Below, piece after piece: positions 48,098 to 58,400 of a DNA stretch of 64,000 nucleotides. The DNA is from Nibricoccus aquaticus (GTDB taxonomy: Bacteria; Verrucomicrobiota; Verrucomicrobiia; Opitutales; Opitutaceae). The notes beneath the pieces are model-generated. The model saw nothing but the letters and a program-made list of their open reading frames with translations. It ran no database searches and was not told where the DNA came from. The DNA is taken from positions 2,418,001-2,482,000 of the forward strand of contig NZ_CP023344.1 of the NCBI RefSeq assembly GCF_002310495.1, given 5' to 3'. A program made the translations under genes and the position numbers. Each line of letters opens with the position of its first letter. Within the stretch, counting starts at the first letter, position 1.

Positions 48098-48598
48098 ATG
48101 ACTCTCGAAAATCCCAAGCTCTTCACCTCGCTCGATGTCGCAGTGGCTGCGCGTGAGAAACTGCGGGCGGCGGGCAAGCGGGTCGTACTGACCAATGGCG
48201 TGTTCGATCTCCTGCACACGGGGCATCTGTACTATTTGCAGAAGGCGCGGGCGCTCGGGGACGCGTTGTTCATCGCGCTGAATTCCGATGCGAGCGTGCG
48301 GGAACTCAAAGGGCCATTGCGGCCGGTACAGAACGAAACTGAGCGCGCGTATGCACTGGCGGCGGCGTGGTTCATCGACGGGATCATCGTGTTTCGGGAG
48401 AAGCGGCTGACGAACGAGATTCTGGCGCTGAAGCCGGACGTCTACTCGAAGGCGGGCGACTATACGCTGGAGAAACTCGATCCGGGCGAGCGCGGGGTGT
48501 TGGAGAAAGTCGGCGCGACGATCGACTTCATGCCGTTTCTGCCGGGCTTCAGCACCACGAACCTGATCGCGAAGATCAAGGCGGCGGGCGGGATCTGA
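48098..48598 (+). CDS. rfaE2: D-glycero-beta-D-manno-heptose 1-phosphate adenylyltransferase (RfaE2 type)
   Basis: 166 residues, a stand-alone cytidylyltransferase-fold domain equal to the C-terminal half of HldE. VLTNGVFDLLHTGHLYYLQK carries the H-x-G-H nucleotide-binding motif. IALNSDASVRELKGPLRPVQ and the C-terminal GFSTTNLIAKIKA (with the S-T-T nucleotide site) match RfaE2. It makes ADP-heptose for lipopolysaccharide. The ATG follows a nested palindromic element that covers its leader. purN follows 5 bp downstream, so the two are cotranscribed. Confidence 0.93.
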   Translation: MTLENPKLFTSLDVAVAAREKLRAAGKRVVLTNGVFDLLHTGHLYYLQKARALGDALFIALNSDASVRELKGPLRPVQNETERAYALAAAWFIDGIIVFREKRLTNEILALKPDVYSKAGDYTLEKLDPGERGVLEKVGATIDFMPFLPGFSTTNLIAKIKAAGGI

Positions 48599-48603
48599 AT
48601 TTT

Positions 48604-49182
48604 ATGCGTGTTGTGATTCTTGGTTCCGGCCGTGGCAGCAATGCCGGGGCGATTTTGAAGGCTCAGGCGGAAAACCGGCTGGGGCGGGCGAAGGTCGTGC
48701 AGATTTTTGCGGACAAGCCGGACGCGGGGATTCTTGCGCTGGGGGCGCAGCATGGAGTGGCGTCGGCGTTTCTGGATGCGGCGCCGTTTAAGACGAAGTT
48801 GGAGGGCGAGGGCGAAGCGCGGTACATCGCGGCGATCGAGGCGTGCGCGCCGGATCTGGTGGTGCTCGCGGGGTTCATGCGGGTGATCAAGCCGGGGTTC
48901 CTGAACGCGTTTGCGGGGAAGATCATCAATCTGCATCCGAGTTTGCTGCCGAGTTTCCCGGGGCTGGATGGGATCGGGCAGGCGTTCCGGCGCGGGGTGA
49001 AGATCACTGGATGCACGGTTCATTATGTCACGGCCGAGGTGGATGGCGGGCCGATTCTGGATCAGGCGGCGGTGCGGATCGAGAAGGCGGATACGCTGGA
49101 GTCGCTCGCGGAGAAGGTCCACACGGCGGAGCATGCGTTGCTGCCGGCGGTGATCGCGCGGTTGAGCGAGGGGAACGGCTGA
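48604..49182 (+). CDS. purN: Phosphoribosylglycinamide formyltransferase PurN
   Basis: 192 residues. The N-terminal RVVILGSGRGSNAGAILKAQ binds phosphoribosylglycinamide. NLHPSLLPSFPGLDG carries the catalytic Asn and His (N, H in NLHPS), and CTVHYVTAEVDGGPILDQA includes the catalytic Asp. It performs the third step of purine synthesis using formyl-tetrahydrofolate. The start is ATG 48604. Confidence 0.96.
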   Translation: MRVVILGSGRGSNAGAILKAQAENRLGRAKVVQIFADKPDAGILALGAQHGVASAFLDAAPFKTKLEGEGEARYIAAIEACAPDLVVLAGFMRVIKPGFLNAFAGKIINLHPSLLPSFPGLDGIGQAFRRGVKITGCTVHYVTAEVDGGPILDQAAVRIEKADTLESLAEKVHTAEHALLPAVIARLSEGNG

Positions 49183-49230
49183 GTTCGGAAGAGGCTCACG
49201 CGAAGCCGCCAAGGCGCAAAGTTTCGGAAA

Positions 49231-49259
49231 GCGCGGCGGGGGCACCGCGCATCCATCGG
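49231..49259. repeat. REP-like hairpin element, copy 2 (downstream of purN)
   Basis: 29 bp starting GCGCGGCGGGGGCACCGCGC, matching 27 of 29 bases of the copy at 31976-32004 inside the U32 gene. It lies between the convergent purN and GH28 genes. Just upstream, at about 49194-49221, CACGCGAAGCCGCCAAGGCG resembles the repeat at 61311. Confidence 0.6.
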
Positions 49260-49269
49260 CGGGAAATGA

Positions 49270-50595
49270 CTACCAGCCGCCTTTGCGGGAGGGGGCGGGG
49301 GTGGGGGAGGCGAAGGGCTGGCTGTTGATGGTGACGTTTTTGGCGGTGAGGTTTTTCACGATCTCGCCGAGCTCGAATTTGGAGTCGGTGACGGTGAGAG
49401 TCACGTTTTCGAGGGTGATGCCGTCCACGGTGTCGATGGAATTGGGATTCAGGATACCGAGGGAACCATAGCGACCGGTGACGTTGCGGACGGTGATGTT
49501 TTTCGCGACGGAGGGCTGGAGCGGATAGCCTTTGAGGTCGAAGAACTGGGTCCAGGGTTTCACGTCGAAGAGGCGGCCGCCGGTGCTGTCGAGGGTGAGG
49601 TTTTCAAAGAGGAGGTTTTCGTAGAGCTGGGGTGTGTCGGGGCGCATCTTGAGGCGGACGATGTTGTTTTCGCCGCGGATGGTGCAGTTACGGACGGTGA
49701 CGTTGCGGACGATGGTGGCTTCGCTGCCGCAGGTGAGGACGCCGTGGCCGGAGCCGAATTCGCAGTCTTCGATGAGGATGTTTTCGACGGGCGGGGAGGA
49801 TTCGTCCTGGAGGGCGAGGGGGCCTTTTGTCCCCTTTAAGGCGATACAGTCGTCGTCGACGGAGATTTTGCAGCGGCGGATGGTGACGTTCTGGCAGGAG
49901 TCGATGTCGATGCCGTCGGTGCTGGGGGCGCGGATGACGGAGCCCTGGCCGGGGGAGGCGATGTCGAGGCCTTCGAGGACGACGTCGCGGCAGCGGTAGA
50001 GGTGGACGTTCCAGAAGCCGGAGTCGCGGAGGGTGAGGCCTTCGATGCGGACGTCGGTGCAGGTATCGATGAGGAAGAGGCGGGGGCGCTCGATTTCGAG
50101 ATTGGTGAGGTTGCGGTTTTCTTTGCGGCGCTGCCAGAAGGCGGCCCAGAAGAGGATGCCGTTGCCGTCGATTTTGCCGGAGCCGGTGATGCGGACGCCG
50201 GTGAGGTTTTGGGCGTTGATGAGGGCGAGACGCCACTCGGGGAAATGTCCCTCGATGCGCGTGGGGCGCTTCGGGTAGCCGGCGATGTTGTTGGAGCCGA
50301 GGAGAACGGCGTCGGCGGGGAGGTGGAGCTCGACGTTTTGTTTGAGGAAGATCGAGCCGCTGCGGACGGTGCCTTTGGGGAGGACGACGCGGCCGCCGCC
50401 TTTTTCGTGGGCGGTGTCGATGGCTTTTTGGATGGCCTCGGTGTCGAGCGTGGTGTCGTCGGCGGTGGCGCCGAAGTCGGTCACGGGGAAGTCGGCGGCG
50501 TGGAGAGAGACGGTGCCGAGCGCGAGTGCGGTGACGCAGAGAGCGAGGCGGTGGAGCGGGCGGACGCGGAGAGAGAGAAGGCGTGTGCGTGGCAT
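49270..50595 (-). CDS. Secreted polygalacturonase, GH28
   Basis: 441 residues. A signal peptide (about 1-34, ending SLHA) precedes a parallel beta-helix enzyme with all four classical GH28 motifs: STDGIDIDSC (N/S-T-D), VDDDCIALKG (D-D), GSGHGVLTCGS (G-H-G) and VRLKMR (R-x-K). It hydrolyses homogalacturonan or related pectin in the periplasm or outside. It is more canonical than the GH28 protein at 0.85 kb, with which it shares the FGATADDTTLDTEAI opening. No transporter or other pectinase gene is adjacent. Confidence 0.93.
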   Translation of the reverse strand: MPRTRLLSLRVRPLHRLALCVTALALGTVSLHAADFPVTDFGATADDTTLDTEAIQKAIDTAHEKGGGRVVLPKGTVRSGSIFLKQNVELHLPADAVLLGSNNIAGYPKRPTRIEGHFPEWRLALINAQNLTGVRITGSGKIDGNGILFWAAFWQRRKENRNLTNLEIERPRLFLIDTCTDVRIEGLTLRDSGFWNVHLYRCRDVVLEGLDIASPGQGSVIRAPSTDGIDIDSCQNVTIRRCKISVDDDCIALKGTKGPLALQDESSPPVENILIEDCEFGSGHGVLTCGSEATIVRNVTVRNCTIRGENNIVRLKMRPDTPQLYENLLFENLTLDSTGGRLFDVKPWTQFFDLKGYPLQPSVAKNITVRNVTGRYGSLGILNPNSIDTVDGITLENVTLTVTDSKFELGEIVKNLTAKNVTINSQPFASPTPAPSRKGGW

Positions 50596-50692
50596 GACGG
50601 AAAGAGGGAGGAGGGTTTAGCGAGAGGCGCGCGTGGCGAGCGGGCGTTTTGGCGGACGGGTCGATTGGGGGGCGGGACAGAGACGGAGCGGG

Positions 50693-52897
50693 TCAGCGTG
50701 AGGATTGTTCTCGGAGGAAGGCTTGCAGTGCTTCGAGGTTGCGGCGGGCGCCGGGATGAGAGGGATCGAGTTTGATCGCGTGGCGGAGTGTGGTGGCGGC
50801 TTCAGTATAGCGGCCGGTTTGAGCGTAGAGGACGCCGAGGTGGGTGAGGAGGTCGGCGGTGGGCGGGCTGAGTTTGAGGAGGGCTTCGAACTGAGTGATG
50901 GCTTCGGGGGTGCGGCCGGTTTCGGCGTAGGCGGAGCCGAGGCTGAAGCGGGTTTGGGGGAGGTTGGGGTCGAGCTGAAGGGAGAGTTCCAGTTTCTGAA
51001 TACCTTCGGCGGTGCGGCCGGTGAGCATGAGGCAGGTGCCGAGGTTGGAGTTGAGGCGTGGAGATCGGGGGAAGGTAATGAGGGCTTTTTCGAGAATGGG
51101 GATTGCCTCGGCGGGGCGGTCGCTGCGGCGGAGCCAGGTGGCGTAGTTGCTGAGGAGGCCGCTGTCGTCGGGAGCGAGGGCGAGGGCTTGGGCGAAGTAG
51201 CGGCCGGATTCTTCCATGCGGTCGAGGCTCATCAAGGTGGTGGCGAGATTGAAGGCGTTGACGGCACTGCGGGGGTCCAGCTCGTAGGCGCGGCGGTAGG
51301 ACTGGAGTGCTTTTTCGAAATCGCCGAGATCGGTGGCGGCGTTGCCTAGGGCAGTGACGCAGAGGATGCTGTCGGGATTGAGGGAGACGGCGCGCTCGAG
51401 GGATGCGACGGCCTCGGGGAGACGGCGGAGTTGGACGAGGGCGCTGGCGAGGTTGCGGTGGGCGTCGGCATGGGTGGGCAGGTAGCGGATCGCTTCGCGG
51501 GAATAGTGCGTCGACTCTTCGAAGCGGTCGGCGCGGAAGAGTGCGGAGCCGAGGTTGGTGAGGGCACGGACGTTGTCGGGGAGGCGGGTTACGGTGTCTT
51601 CCCAGAGGGCGAGTTCGGAGCGGTAGTCGTGATTGCGGTGGTGGGTGCGGACGCCGGCGGCGAGGAGGAGAGCGGCGAGGAGCGGGAAGGTGGCGCGGGG
51701 GAGGAAGCGGTAAAGGAGGAGGGCGACGGGGACGGCGAGGGCGGCGAGCGGGAGGTACATGCGGTGCTCGGCGGCGGTCTGGGAGGAGATGGGGATGATG
51801 CTCGAAGTGGGGGCGAGGATGAGGAAGAGCCAGGCGAAGGCGAAGCCGGCGAGGGGCCAGCGGCGGAGGGAGAAGATCGCGAGGCCGAGGAGGGAGAGAA
51901 TGAAGAGGGCGGAGGGGATGACGACGTGGGTGGTTTTTTCGAGGATGGCGCCGTAGTCGAAAATCAGATTCGCGGGCCAGACAGCGCGCCAGAGATAGCC
52001 GGTGATGGCGGGGGCCTGGGTGAGGGCGTATTCCCACCAGGCGACCTGGGCGTAGCCGACGGTGGTGCCGCGTCCGCCGCTTTGGAGGATGCAGGCGAGG
52101 AGCAGGAGCCAGGTGGCCGCGAGGGAGAGGTGGAGTTTTTTATGGTTTCTCCAGGCTGCGGAGAAGGAGCCTGAGACGAACGTGCGGTCGTAGAGGAAGA
52201 CGATGAGTGGGGCGGAGGCCATGACTTCCTTCGAGGCCATGCCGCAGAGGCAGGAGATGATCGTGAGCGCGGGCCAGAGGCGGAGGCGTGTGAGCGAGGG
52301 CGCGGGAGGAGTTGGTGTGGAGGCGGGAGTTTTTTCGACGGTGCGGATGAAGCCGTAGAGTGTGAGGAAGTAGAAGAGGCCGACGAGAGATTCGGCGCGT
52401 TGAACGATGTAGGTGACGGATTCGGTCTGGAGCGGGTGGAGGGCCCAGAGGGCGGCGGCGCACCAGGCGAGCGGGGTGGCGTGGGTGGAAAAGCGGGGAG
52501 CGAGCGCGGGCTGGCGGAGCGTGCGGCGGATGACGGCCCAGAGGGTGAGGGTGGCGAGGGCGTGGATGAGGAGGTTGGCGAGGTGGTAGCCGGGGAGCGA
52601 GGTGCCGTGGAGGGCGTAGTTGATCGCCAGTGACAGGTTGAGCAGGGGACGTCCGCTGGTGGTGATGCCGCTGCCGGAAGGAGGGAGCCAGGCGGTGGCG
52701 AGGGATTTGATGGTGGGGTTGAGCTCGATGGAGTCGGCGTCGTCGAGGAGGAAGGGGACGTGAAAGGTGTTGGAGTACGCGGCGAGAAGCGCGGCGAAGA
52801 GGAGGATGGAGCCGAGGACAAAGGCGGCGGGGGATTCCCAGAACGAAGTGGGCGGCGGTGGCGTGGGGGCGCGGGGCTGGGGGGTGGAGGCGGGCAT
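50693..52897 (-). CDS. TMTC-like membrane protein with C-terminal TPR array
   Basis: 734 residues. The N-terminal half (about 20-430) has ten or more transmembrane helices. FHVPFLLDDADSIELNPTIK near the start carries the acidic pair typical of GT-C glycosyltransferases, and GRPLLNLSLAINYALHG plus LHPLQTESVTYIVQRAESLV match bacterial TMTC/DUF1736-like proteins. The C-terminal half (about 440-730) holds about eight TPR units. Eukaryotic TMTCs are O-mannosyltransferases; bacterial relatives are thought to glycosylate surface proteins or act in envelope assembly. The enzymatic role here is inferred. Confidence 0.78.
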   Translation of the reverse strand: MPASTPQPRAPTPPPPTSFWESPAAFVLGSILLFAALLAAYSNTFHVPFLLDDADSIELNPTIKSLATAWLPPSGSGITTSGRPLLNLSLAINYALHGTSLPGYHLANLLIHALATLTLWAVIRRTLRQPALAPRFSTHATPLAWCAAALWALHPLQTESVTYIVQRAESLVGLFYFLTLYGFIRTVEKTPASTPTPPAPSLTRLRLWPALTIISCLCGMASKEVMASAPLIVFLYDRTFVSGSFSAAWRNHKKLHLSLAATWLLLLACILQSGGRGTTVGYAQVAWWEYALTQAPAITGYLWRAVWPANLIFDYGAILEKTTHVVIPSALFILSLLGLAIFSLRRWPLAGFAFAWLFLILAPTSSIIPISSQTAAEHRMYLPLAALAVPVALLLYRFLPRATFPLLAALLLAAGVRTHHRNHDYRSELALWEDTVTRLPDNVRALTNLGSALFRADRFEESTHYSREAIRYLPTHADAHRNLASALVQLRRLPEAVASLERAVSLNPDSILCVTALGNAATDLGDFEKALQSYRRAYELDPRSAVNAFNLATTLMSLDRMEESGRYFAQALALAPDDSGLLSNYATWLRRSDRPAEAIPILEKALITFPRSPRLNSNLGTCLMLTGRTAEGIQKLELSLQLDPNLPQTRFSLGSAYAETGRTPEAITQFEALLKLSPPTADLLTHLGVLYAQTGRYTEAATTLRHAIKLDPSHPGARRNLEALQAFLREQSSR

Positions 52898-53041
52898 GGG
52901 TCGGAGGGAGAGCGCAGCGTTGGGCGGCGGGGGAGTCGAGGCGGTTTGCGCGCGGAGCGCGTGAGCGGTGAGCAGGGCGGGAGTGTGGCGATGGAGAGGG
53001 GACTTGCGCGGCGGGTTTTTTCCTGCGGCGAATAGCGGGCG

Positions 53042-53821
53042 ATGCTGCAGAGGATTCTTATTGTGGAAGACGAGCCGACGATCGCGGACACGCTGGTGTA
53101 CGCGCTGAAGACGGAGGGCTTCGAGCCGGTGTGGCGGACGACGGGGGCGGAGGCGCTGATGGAGCTGGAGGGTGCGCAGCGGCCGGGCGGGGCGTTTGCG
53201 TTGGTGGTGCTCGATGTGGGATTGCCGGATGTGAACGGGTTCGAGCTGTGCAAAAAGATCCGGGCGCAGTCGGCAGTGCCGGTTTTGTTTCTCACGGCGC
53301 GGGCGGATGAGATCGACCGGATTGTGGGGTTGGAGATCGGTGGGGACGATTATGTGACGAAGCCGTTTTCGCCGAGGGAAGTGTGTGCGCGGGTGAAGGC
53401 GATTTTGAGGCGGGGCGGGGTCGTGGCTGCGAAGCCTGCGCTGGAGGAAGGGTTGGCTGCGTCGTCGGGGAAAAGAGAGCTAGCGGCTGCGGCAGGAGCG
53501 GTGAAGACGGACGAATTTTTCCATGATCCGGAGCGGTGCGAGGTGAAGTTTCGCGGGCAGCGGCTGGAGCTGACGCGTTACGAGTACCGGCTTTTGAAGA
53601 CGCTGCTGGGGCGGCGGGGGCGGGTGTATTCGCGGGATGAACTCATGACGCAGGCGTGGGAAGATCCGGGGGCGAGTCTGGATCGGACGGTGGACGCTCA
53701 TATCAAGACGCTGCGGGCGAAGCTGCGAGCGGCGGCAGTGGCGTCCGGTCTGTCGGCGGAGGCGCTGGAAAGCGATCCGATCCAGACGCATCGCGGGATG
53801 GGGTATTCGTTGCGCGGGTAA
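53042..53821 (+). CDS. creB: Two-component response regulator CreB
   Basis: 259 residues. The receiver domain (1-120) contains VEDEPTIADTLVYALKTEGF, phospho-acceptor D58 in VVLDVGLPDVNGFELC, and PVLFLTARADEIDRIVGLEI then PFSPREVCARVKAIL. These are strikingly close to E. coli CreB, which shares the VEDE-IADTLVY and KPFSPREVCAR blocks. The winged-helix output domain (about 155-258) has LTRYEYRLLKTLLGRRGRVY, DRTVDAHIKTLRAKLRA and the closing THRGMGYSLRG, again as in CreB. It should bind TTCAC-N6-TTCAC boxes; arrays of that kind precede the VIT gene and creD. creC starts 7 bp downstream. Confidence 0.92.
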   Translation: MLQRILIVEDEPTIADTLVYALKTEGFEPVWRTTGAEALMELEGAQRPGGAFALVVLDVGLPDVNGFELCKKIRAQSAVPVLFLTARADEIDRIVGLEIGGDDYVTKPFSPREVCARVKAILRRGGVVAAKPALEEGLAASSGKRELAAAAGAVKTDEFFHDPERCEVKFRGQRLELTRYEYRLLKTLLGRRGRVYSRDELMTQAWEDPGASLDRTVDAHIKTLRAKLRAAAVASGLSAEALESDPIQTHRGMGYSLRG

Positions 53822-53828
53822 ACGGGTC

Positions 53829-55277
53829 ATGACGCTGCGCACGAGAATCATGCTGGTGTACCTGCTCGTGGTGGGTGGCGGTGTTTATTATCTGGTGACG
53901 CGGGGGCTGGAGGAGTTGCGGCCACGTTATCTGGAGTCGATGGAAGTACCGCTGGTGGATGCGGCGCATTTGCTGGCGCACGCGGTCGGAGTGGAGGCGG
54001 TGGAGTCGGACGCGATCGATGCCGGGCGCGTGAAGGCGGTGCTGGAGGGAGCGTTTGCGCGGCGGTTCGCGGCGAAGGTTTATTCGATCACGAAGACGCG
54101 GGTGGATTTGCGGGTGTATGTGACGGATGCACGGGGACGGGTGGTGTACGACTCGGACGGCGGGCGGCAGGTGGGGGAGGATTTTTCGCAGAGGCGGGAT
54201 GTGGCGCGGACGTTGCGGGGCGAATACGGGGCGCGGGCGTCGTACGATGTGCCGGTGGATGAGAAGGCGCTGGTGCTGTATGTGGCGGCGCCGGTGCTGT
54301 CGGCGGACGGGGCGACGGTTGGTGTGCTCACGGTGGGAAAGCCGGCCGAGAGTGTGGACGATCTGGTGCGGGCGGCGCGGACGCGGCTGGCGGTGGCGGG
54401 TGCGGTGGGCGGCGGGTTGCTGGTGGCGCTGGGGGTGGCGTTTTCGATCTGGATCGCGACACCGCTGGCGCGGCTGACGCAGTATGCAAGGGCGTTGCGC
54501 GATGGGAAACCGGCGAAGCTGCCGAGGCTGGCGGGGCGCGAGGTGGGGGAGTTGCAGGTGGCGTTTGACGAGATGCGGGCGGCGCTGGACGGGAAGGCGT
54601 ATGTGGAGCGGTACGTGCAGACGTTGACGCATGAGATCAAATCGCCGCTGTCGGCGATCCGCGGTGCGGCGGAGATCTTGGCGGAGAATCCGCCGGAGGA
54701 GGCGCGGGAGAAATTTGTGGGGAATATCCGCGCGGAGACGGGGCGAATTCAGCGGATTGTGGATCAGCTGTTGCAGCTGGCATCGCTCGAGGCGCGGAAG
54801 GCGCGGGCGGAGTTTGCGGAGGTAGAATTGGTATCGCTCGTGCGCGAAGTGGTGGATGCGGCGCAGGCGGGGGCGCAGACGCGCGGGGTAAGTTTGGAGT
54901 TTGAGGCGGGAGCAGGGCGTTTGCCGGTGAGGGGGGATCGCGGGCTTCTGGCGCAAGCGGTGTCCGCGCTGATTCAGAACGCGCTGGAGTTCACGGCGAC
55001 CGGCGGGCGAGTCCGTGCGTTGGTGAAGGGTGAGTCAGACGGGAACGCGGCTGTGTGTATCGAGGATTCGGGCACGGGGATTCCGGACTTCGCGCTAGGG
55101 CGGGTGTTCGAGCGGTTTTATTCGCTGCCGAGGCCGGGGAGCGGGGTGAAGAGCACCGGGCTGGGATTAAGTCTGGTGCGGGAGATCGCGCATTTGCACG
55201 AGGGCGAGGCGGCGGTGGGGAATAGGGCGGAGGGCGGGGCTTGGGCGGAGTTGAGGTTGCCGCGGCGGGGTAGTTAG
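53829..55277 (+). CDS. creC: Sensor histidine kinase CreC
   Basis: 482 residues. TM1 (about 7-26) and TM2 (about 186-208) flank a CreC-type periplasmic sensor with RVDLRVYVTDARGRVVYDSD, DVARTLRGEYGARASYD and APVLSADGATVGVLTVGKP, all recognisable from E. coli CreC. HAMP follows, then HisKA with H268 in TLTHEIKSPLSAIRGAAEIL, and an HATPase domain with ALIQNALEFTATGG, EDSGTGIPDFALGRVFERFY and GLGLSLVREIA. It phosphorylates CreB. It is the second gene of a creBC operon. The next gene on the same strand with cre-like boxes is the VIT gene 3.8 kb on. Confidence 0.92.
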   Translation: MTLRTRIMLVYLLVVGGGVYYLVTRGLEELRPRYLESMEVPLVDAAHLLAHAVGVEAVESDAIDAGRVKAVLEGAFARRFAAKVYSITKTRVDLRVYVTDARGRVVYDSDGGRQVGEDFSQRRDVARTLRGEYGARASYDVPVDEKALVLYVAAPVLSADGATVGVLTVGKPAESVDDLVRAARTRLAVAGAVGGGLLVALGVAFSIWIATPLARLTQYARALRDGKPAKLPRLAGREVGELQVAFDEMRAALDGKAYVERYVQTLTHEIKSPLSAIRGAAEILAENPPEEAREKFVGNIRAETGRIQRIVDQLLQLASLEARKARAEFAEVELVSLVREVVDAAQAGAQTRGVSLEFEAGAGRLPVRGDRGLLAQAVSALIQNALEFTATGGRVRALVKGESDGNAAVCIEDSGTGIPDFALGRVFERFYSLPRPGSGVKSTGLGLSLVREIAHLHEGEAAVGNRAEGGAWAELRLPRRGS

Positions 55278-55407
55278 GTGCGGCTGGTGGGAAGCGGTGA
55301 GGTGAGTCGCAAAGACGCGATCGCGCGAGGGTCGGGCGTTCGTTTACGCGGGCGCGAGTGAACTGGAGTCGCGCATTGGGCTGCTTGGTCCGTCGGGGCA
55401 GACGGGA

Positions 55408-58400
55408 TCAGCGGACCTGCAGGCGGAAGAAAGCGGCGGGGTCGGCGACGGTGAATTCCAGCTCCAACTCGCCGGAGGCATTGATGGAGGTCGTGCCAAC
55501 AGTGAAGGGCAGGGGGGTGAAATGGGTGAGGTCGGTGGATTTTTCCACGGCCATGGTCAGTTTCCATTTTCCGGTCACGGAATCGCGTGTGATCACTGGC
55601 GCTCCGGCGGTGAGCGTCTGGAGGTCGGTCGAGCGGTAGAGCGCGTAGGCGATCGGGTTCGTGGTGACATCGGTCTGGCCGGCGGTGCGCGAGGCGGCGA
55701 TCTGGGCGGAGGTGAAAAGGCTGTAGGTTGCGGGAGCGCCGGTGACGTCGGAGCGGCCGACGAGGCGACCGGCGTCGTATTGGGCGGTGACTTGGGCGGA
55801 GGTGAAGAGGTCGTAGGTGGCGGGTGAGCCCGTGACGTCGGAGCGACCTAGGAGGCGGCTGGCATCCACCTGGGTCTGAACCTGCGTGGCGGTGAAGAGA
55901 TCGTAGGTGTTGGGAGCGCCGGTGACGTCGGAGCGGCCGACGAGGCGGCCGGCGTCGTATTGGGCGGTGACTTGGGCGGAGGTGAAGAGGTTGTACGTCG
56001 CGGGGGAGGACGTGACGTCGGTGCGGCCGGTGGTGCGATTGGTGTCGTACTCGGTGAGGGTGAAGAGGCTGGCGTTGTTCAGAAACGCGGTGACGAGGGC
56101 GGGTTGGGCGACCTGCCAATCGAAGCCGAGGGCGGCGAGGTTGAGCTCGGCGAGGTCGTTGAGGCCGTCGCCGTCGGTATCGGTGGTGGCGGAGAGCGGG
56201 GTGACGGTGACGGAGACGCCGGTCAAGGTGGTGGAGGTGACGGAATTCCCTGCGGTGTCCTGATAGCTCAAGGTAACCGTATATGTCCCGGTGGGGATGG
56301 AGGAGGCGTGAAGGGCGCGGTCGTAGGTGAAGGTGCCGGACTTGGCGTTCGCGAGGGGAATCACGGTGGTGGTCGTGCCGTTGCTGAAGGTCAGTTTCAC
56401 GGTGCCGCCGTAAGGGGTCTCTGGAAGCGTGTAGGCGATGGCGCTCCCATCGACGATGGCTGCGTTGTTGACCAGGTTTGTGATGCTCGGGGCCAGGGTG
56501 CCGGCATCGTATGCCATGTAAGGCAGCGTCACGCCGGTGGCCGTGTGGTTGTTGGCATCCCGAAAGGCGAAGGAGACGGTGTAGGTGTCGTCGGGCAGGG
56601 AGGGGGAGGTGGTGGAAATGATTCCTACGCTCGGGATTTTCGAGCGGTCGAAGACGAGGCTATTGTTCCGTATGAGGTTTGGCATGGTCACCACCACGGT
56701 CGTGCGGCCGGTAAACGTGATCTTGGCGGTGGTTGCGGCGTAGTTTTCGGGTATCGAGTAGTAGAAAGTGGCGAGGTTCGTGCCCAAGGTGAGGACATCT
56801 CCTTTGAGGGCTTCGGTGGAGGTGACCGTGGCGGAGGTGGGACCCGGCGTAATGTCCGCATAGGTGGAGCCGCCCGAGGTGGTCGCGAGCTTGAAGCTGT
56901 TGGTGGTGACCGTGCCGACGTAGTACGTCGTGGACGGCAGGAGATTGGTCCCGGAAATGGTCACCGCTGTGTTGGCGGCCAGGCCGTGGTTCGCAAAGGT
57001 GATGACGTCGGTGGCCGGGGCGATCGTGACATCCGTAGCGGCGGAGAGGGAACGTATCGTGCCTGACGCGATGTCCGCGAAGGTGGAGCCGCCGGAGGTG
57101 GTCGCGAGCTTGAAGCTGTTGGCGTTAACCACTGAGACGTAGTAAGCCGTGGTGGATAGGAGGTTGGTCCCGGTAATGTTCACCAACGTGTTGGCCGCCA
57201 ATCCATGACTCGTGAAGGTGATGACATCGGTCGCGGGGTCGATGGCGACCGGGCCGGAGAGGGAGCTGATCGAGCCTGTGACCCCGGGCGTGAAATCCGC
57301 GAAGGTCGAGCCGCCGGATGTGGTCGCGAGCTTGAAGCTGTCGGTGTCGATCACCGAGACATAGTAGGGTGTGTTCGACGTTAGATTGGTGCCGGAAATG
57401 GAGACCTCCGCGTTGGCCGCGTAGCCGTGACCCGCAAGGGTGATGACATCGGTCGTGGCGTCTATTGCGATCGTGGTGGGTGCGGAGAGGGCGCGTATCG
57501 TTCCTGTGGTGCCTGTCGGGAAATCCGCGTAGGTGGACCCTCCTGGAGTGGTCGCGAGTTTGAGGGAACTCGCGTCGATCGGGGAGGCGTAGTAGGTCGT
57601 GTCCGGCAACAGATTGGTCCCGGAGATTTTCACGGCTGCGCCGGCGGTCAGCAAGTGACAGGGCACATTGATGGTCCCGATGGTCCCGGGGGTGATGTCC
57701 GCGTAGGTAGAGCCGCCGGAAGTGGTCGCGAGCTTGAAGCTGTCGGTGTCGATCGACGAGACGTAGTAGGTCGTGGTCGATGGCAGATTGGTCCCGGAAA
57801 GGGTCACCTCGGTATTGGCTGCCAGGCCATGATTCGTGAGGGTGATGACATCGGTCGCGGGGTTGATTGCGACGGGGGCTGAATCGGGGGAGTAAGTGAT
57901 CGTGCCGCTGGTGCCCGGGGTGATGTCCGCGTAGGTGGAGCCGCCGGAGGAGGTCGCGAGCTTGAAGCTGTCGGTGTCGATCGACGAGACGTAGTAGGTC
58001 GTGGCCGATGGGAGATTGGTCCCGGAAAGGGTCACGGCCGCATCTGGCGCCAGGCCATGGTTTTTGAGGGTGAGGACGTCGGTTGCCGGATTGATTATGA
58101 CCGGGGAAGTGCCGGCGGGGAGTGAGACCACGTCGGTCGCCGGATCGACGGTGAACGAAACGGGGGTGTAGGAGAAGGTGGGCGGCAGCGCGCCGGTATC
58201 GACCGTGACGTTCGACGCTGTGTTGGACCGCACGATCACGCCGGTGGTTGTGCGGGTGTATTGGGCATAAACGCTGTAAACCCCGTCGGGTGGGTTCGGG
58301 GTAACCGCGACACCGGAGGCGTTAATCTGAGTCACGGCTTTGCCTTCGGTGTTTAGCTGCGTGACGGCTCTGAACAAGGCGTTGCTAGTCGCCGTCGAGG

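Noticed and set aside
55664-58115. Possible CRISPR array
   Set aside because: Repeats are long, in frame and encode protein units; no short constant repeat with unique spacers.
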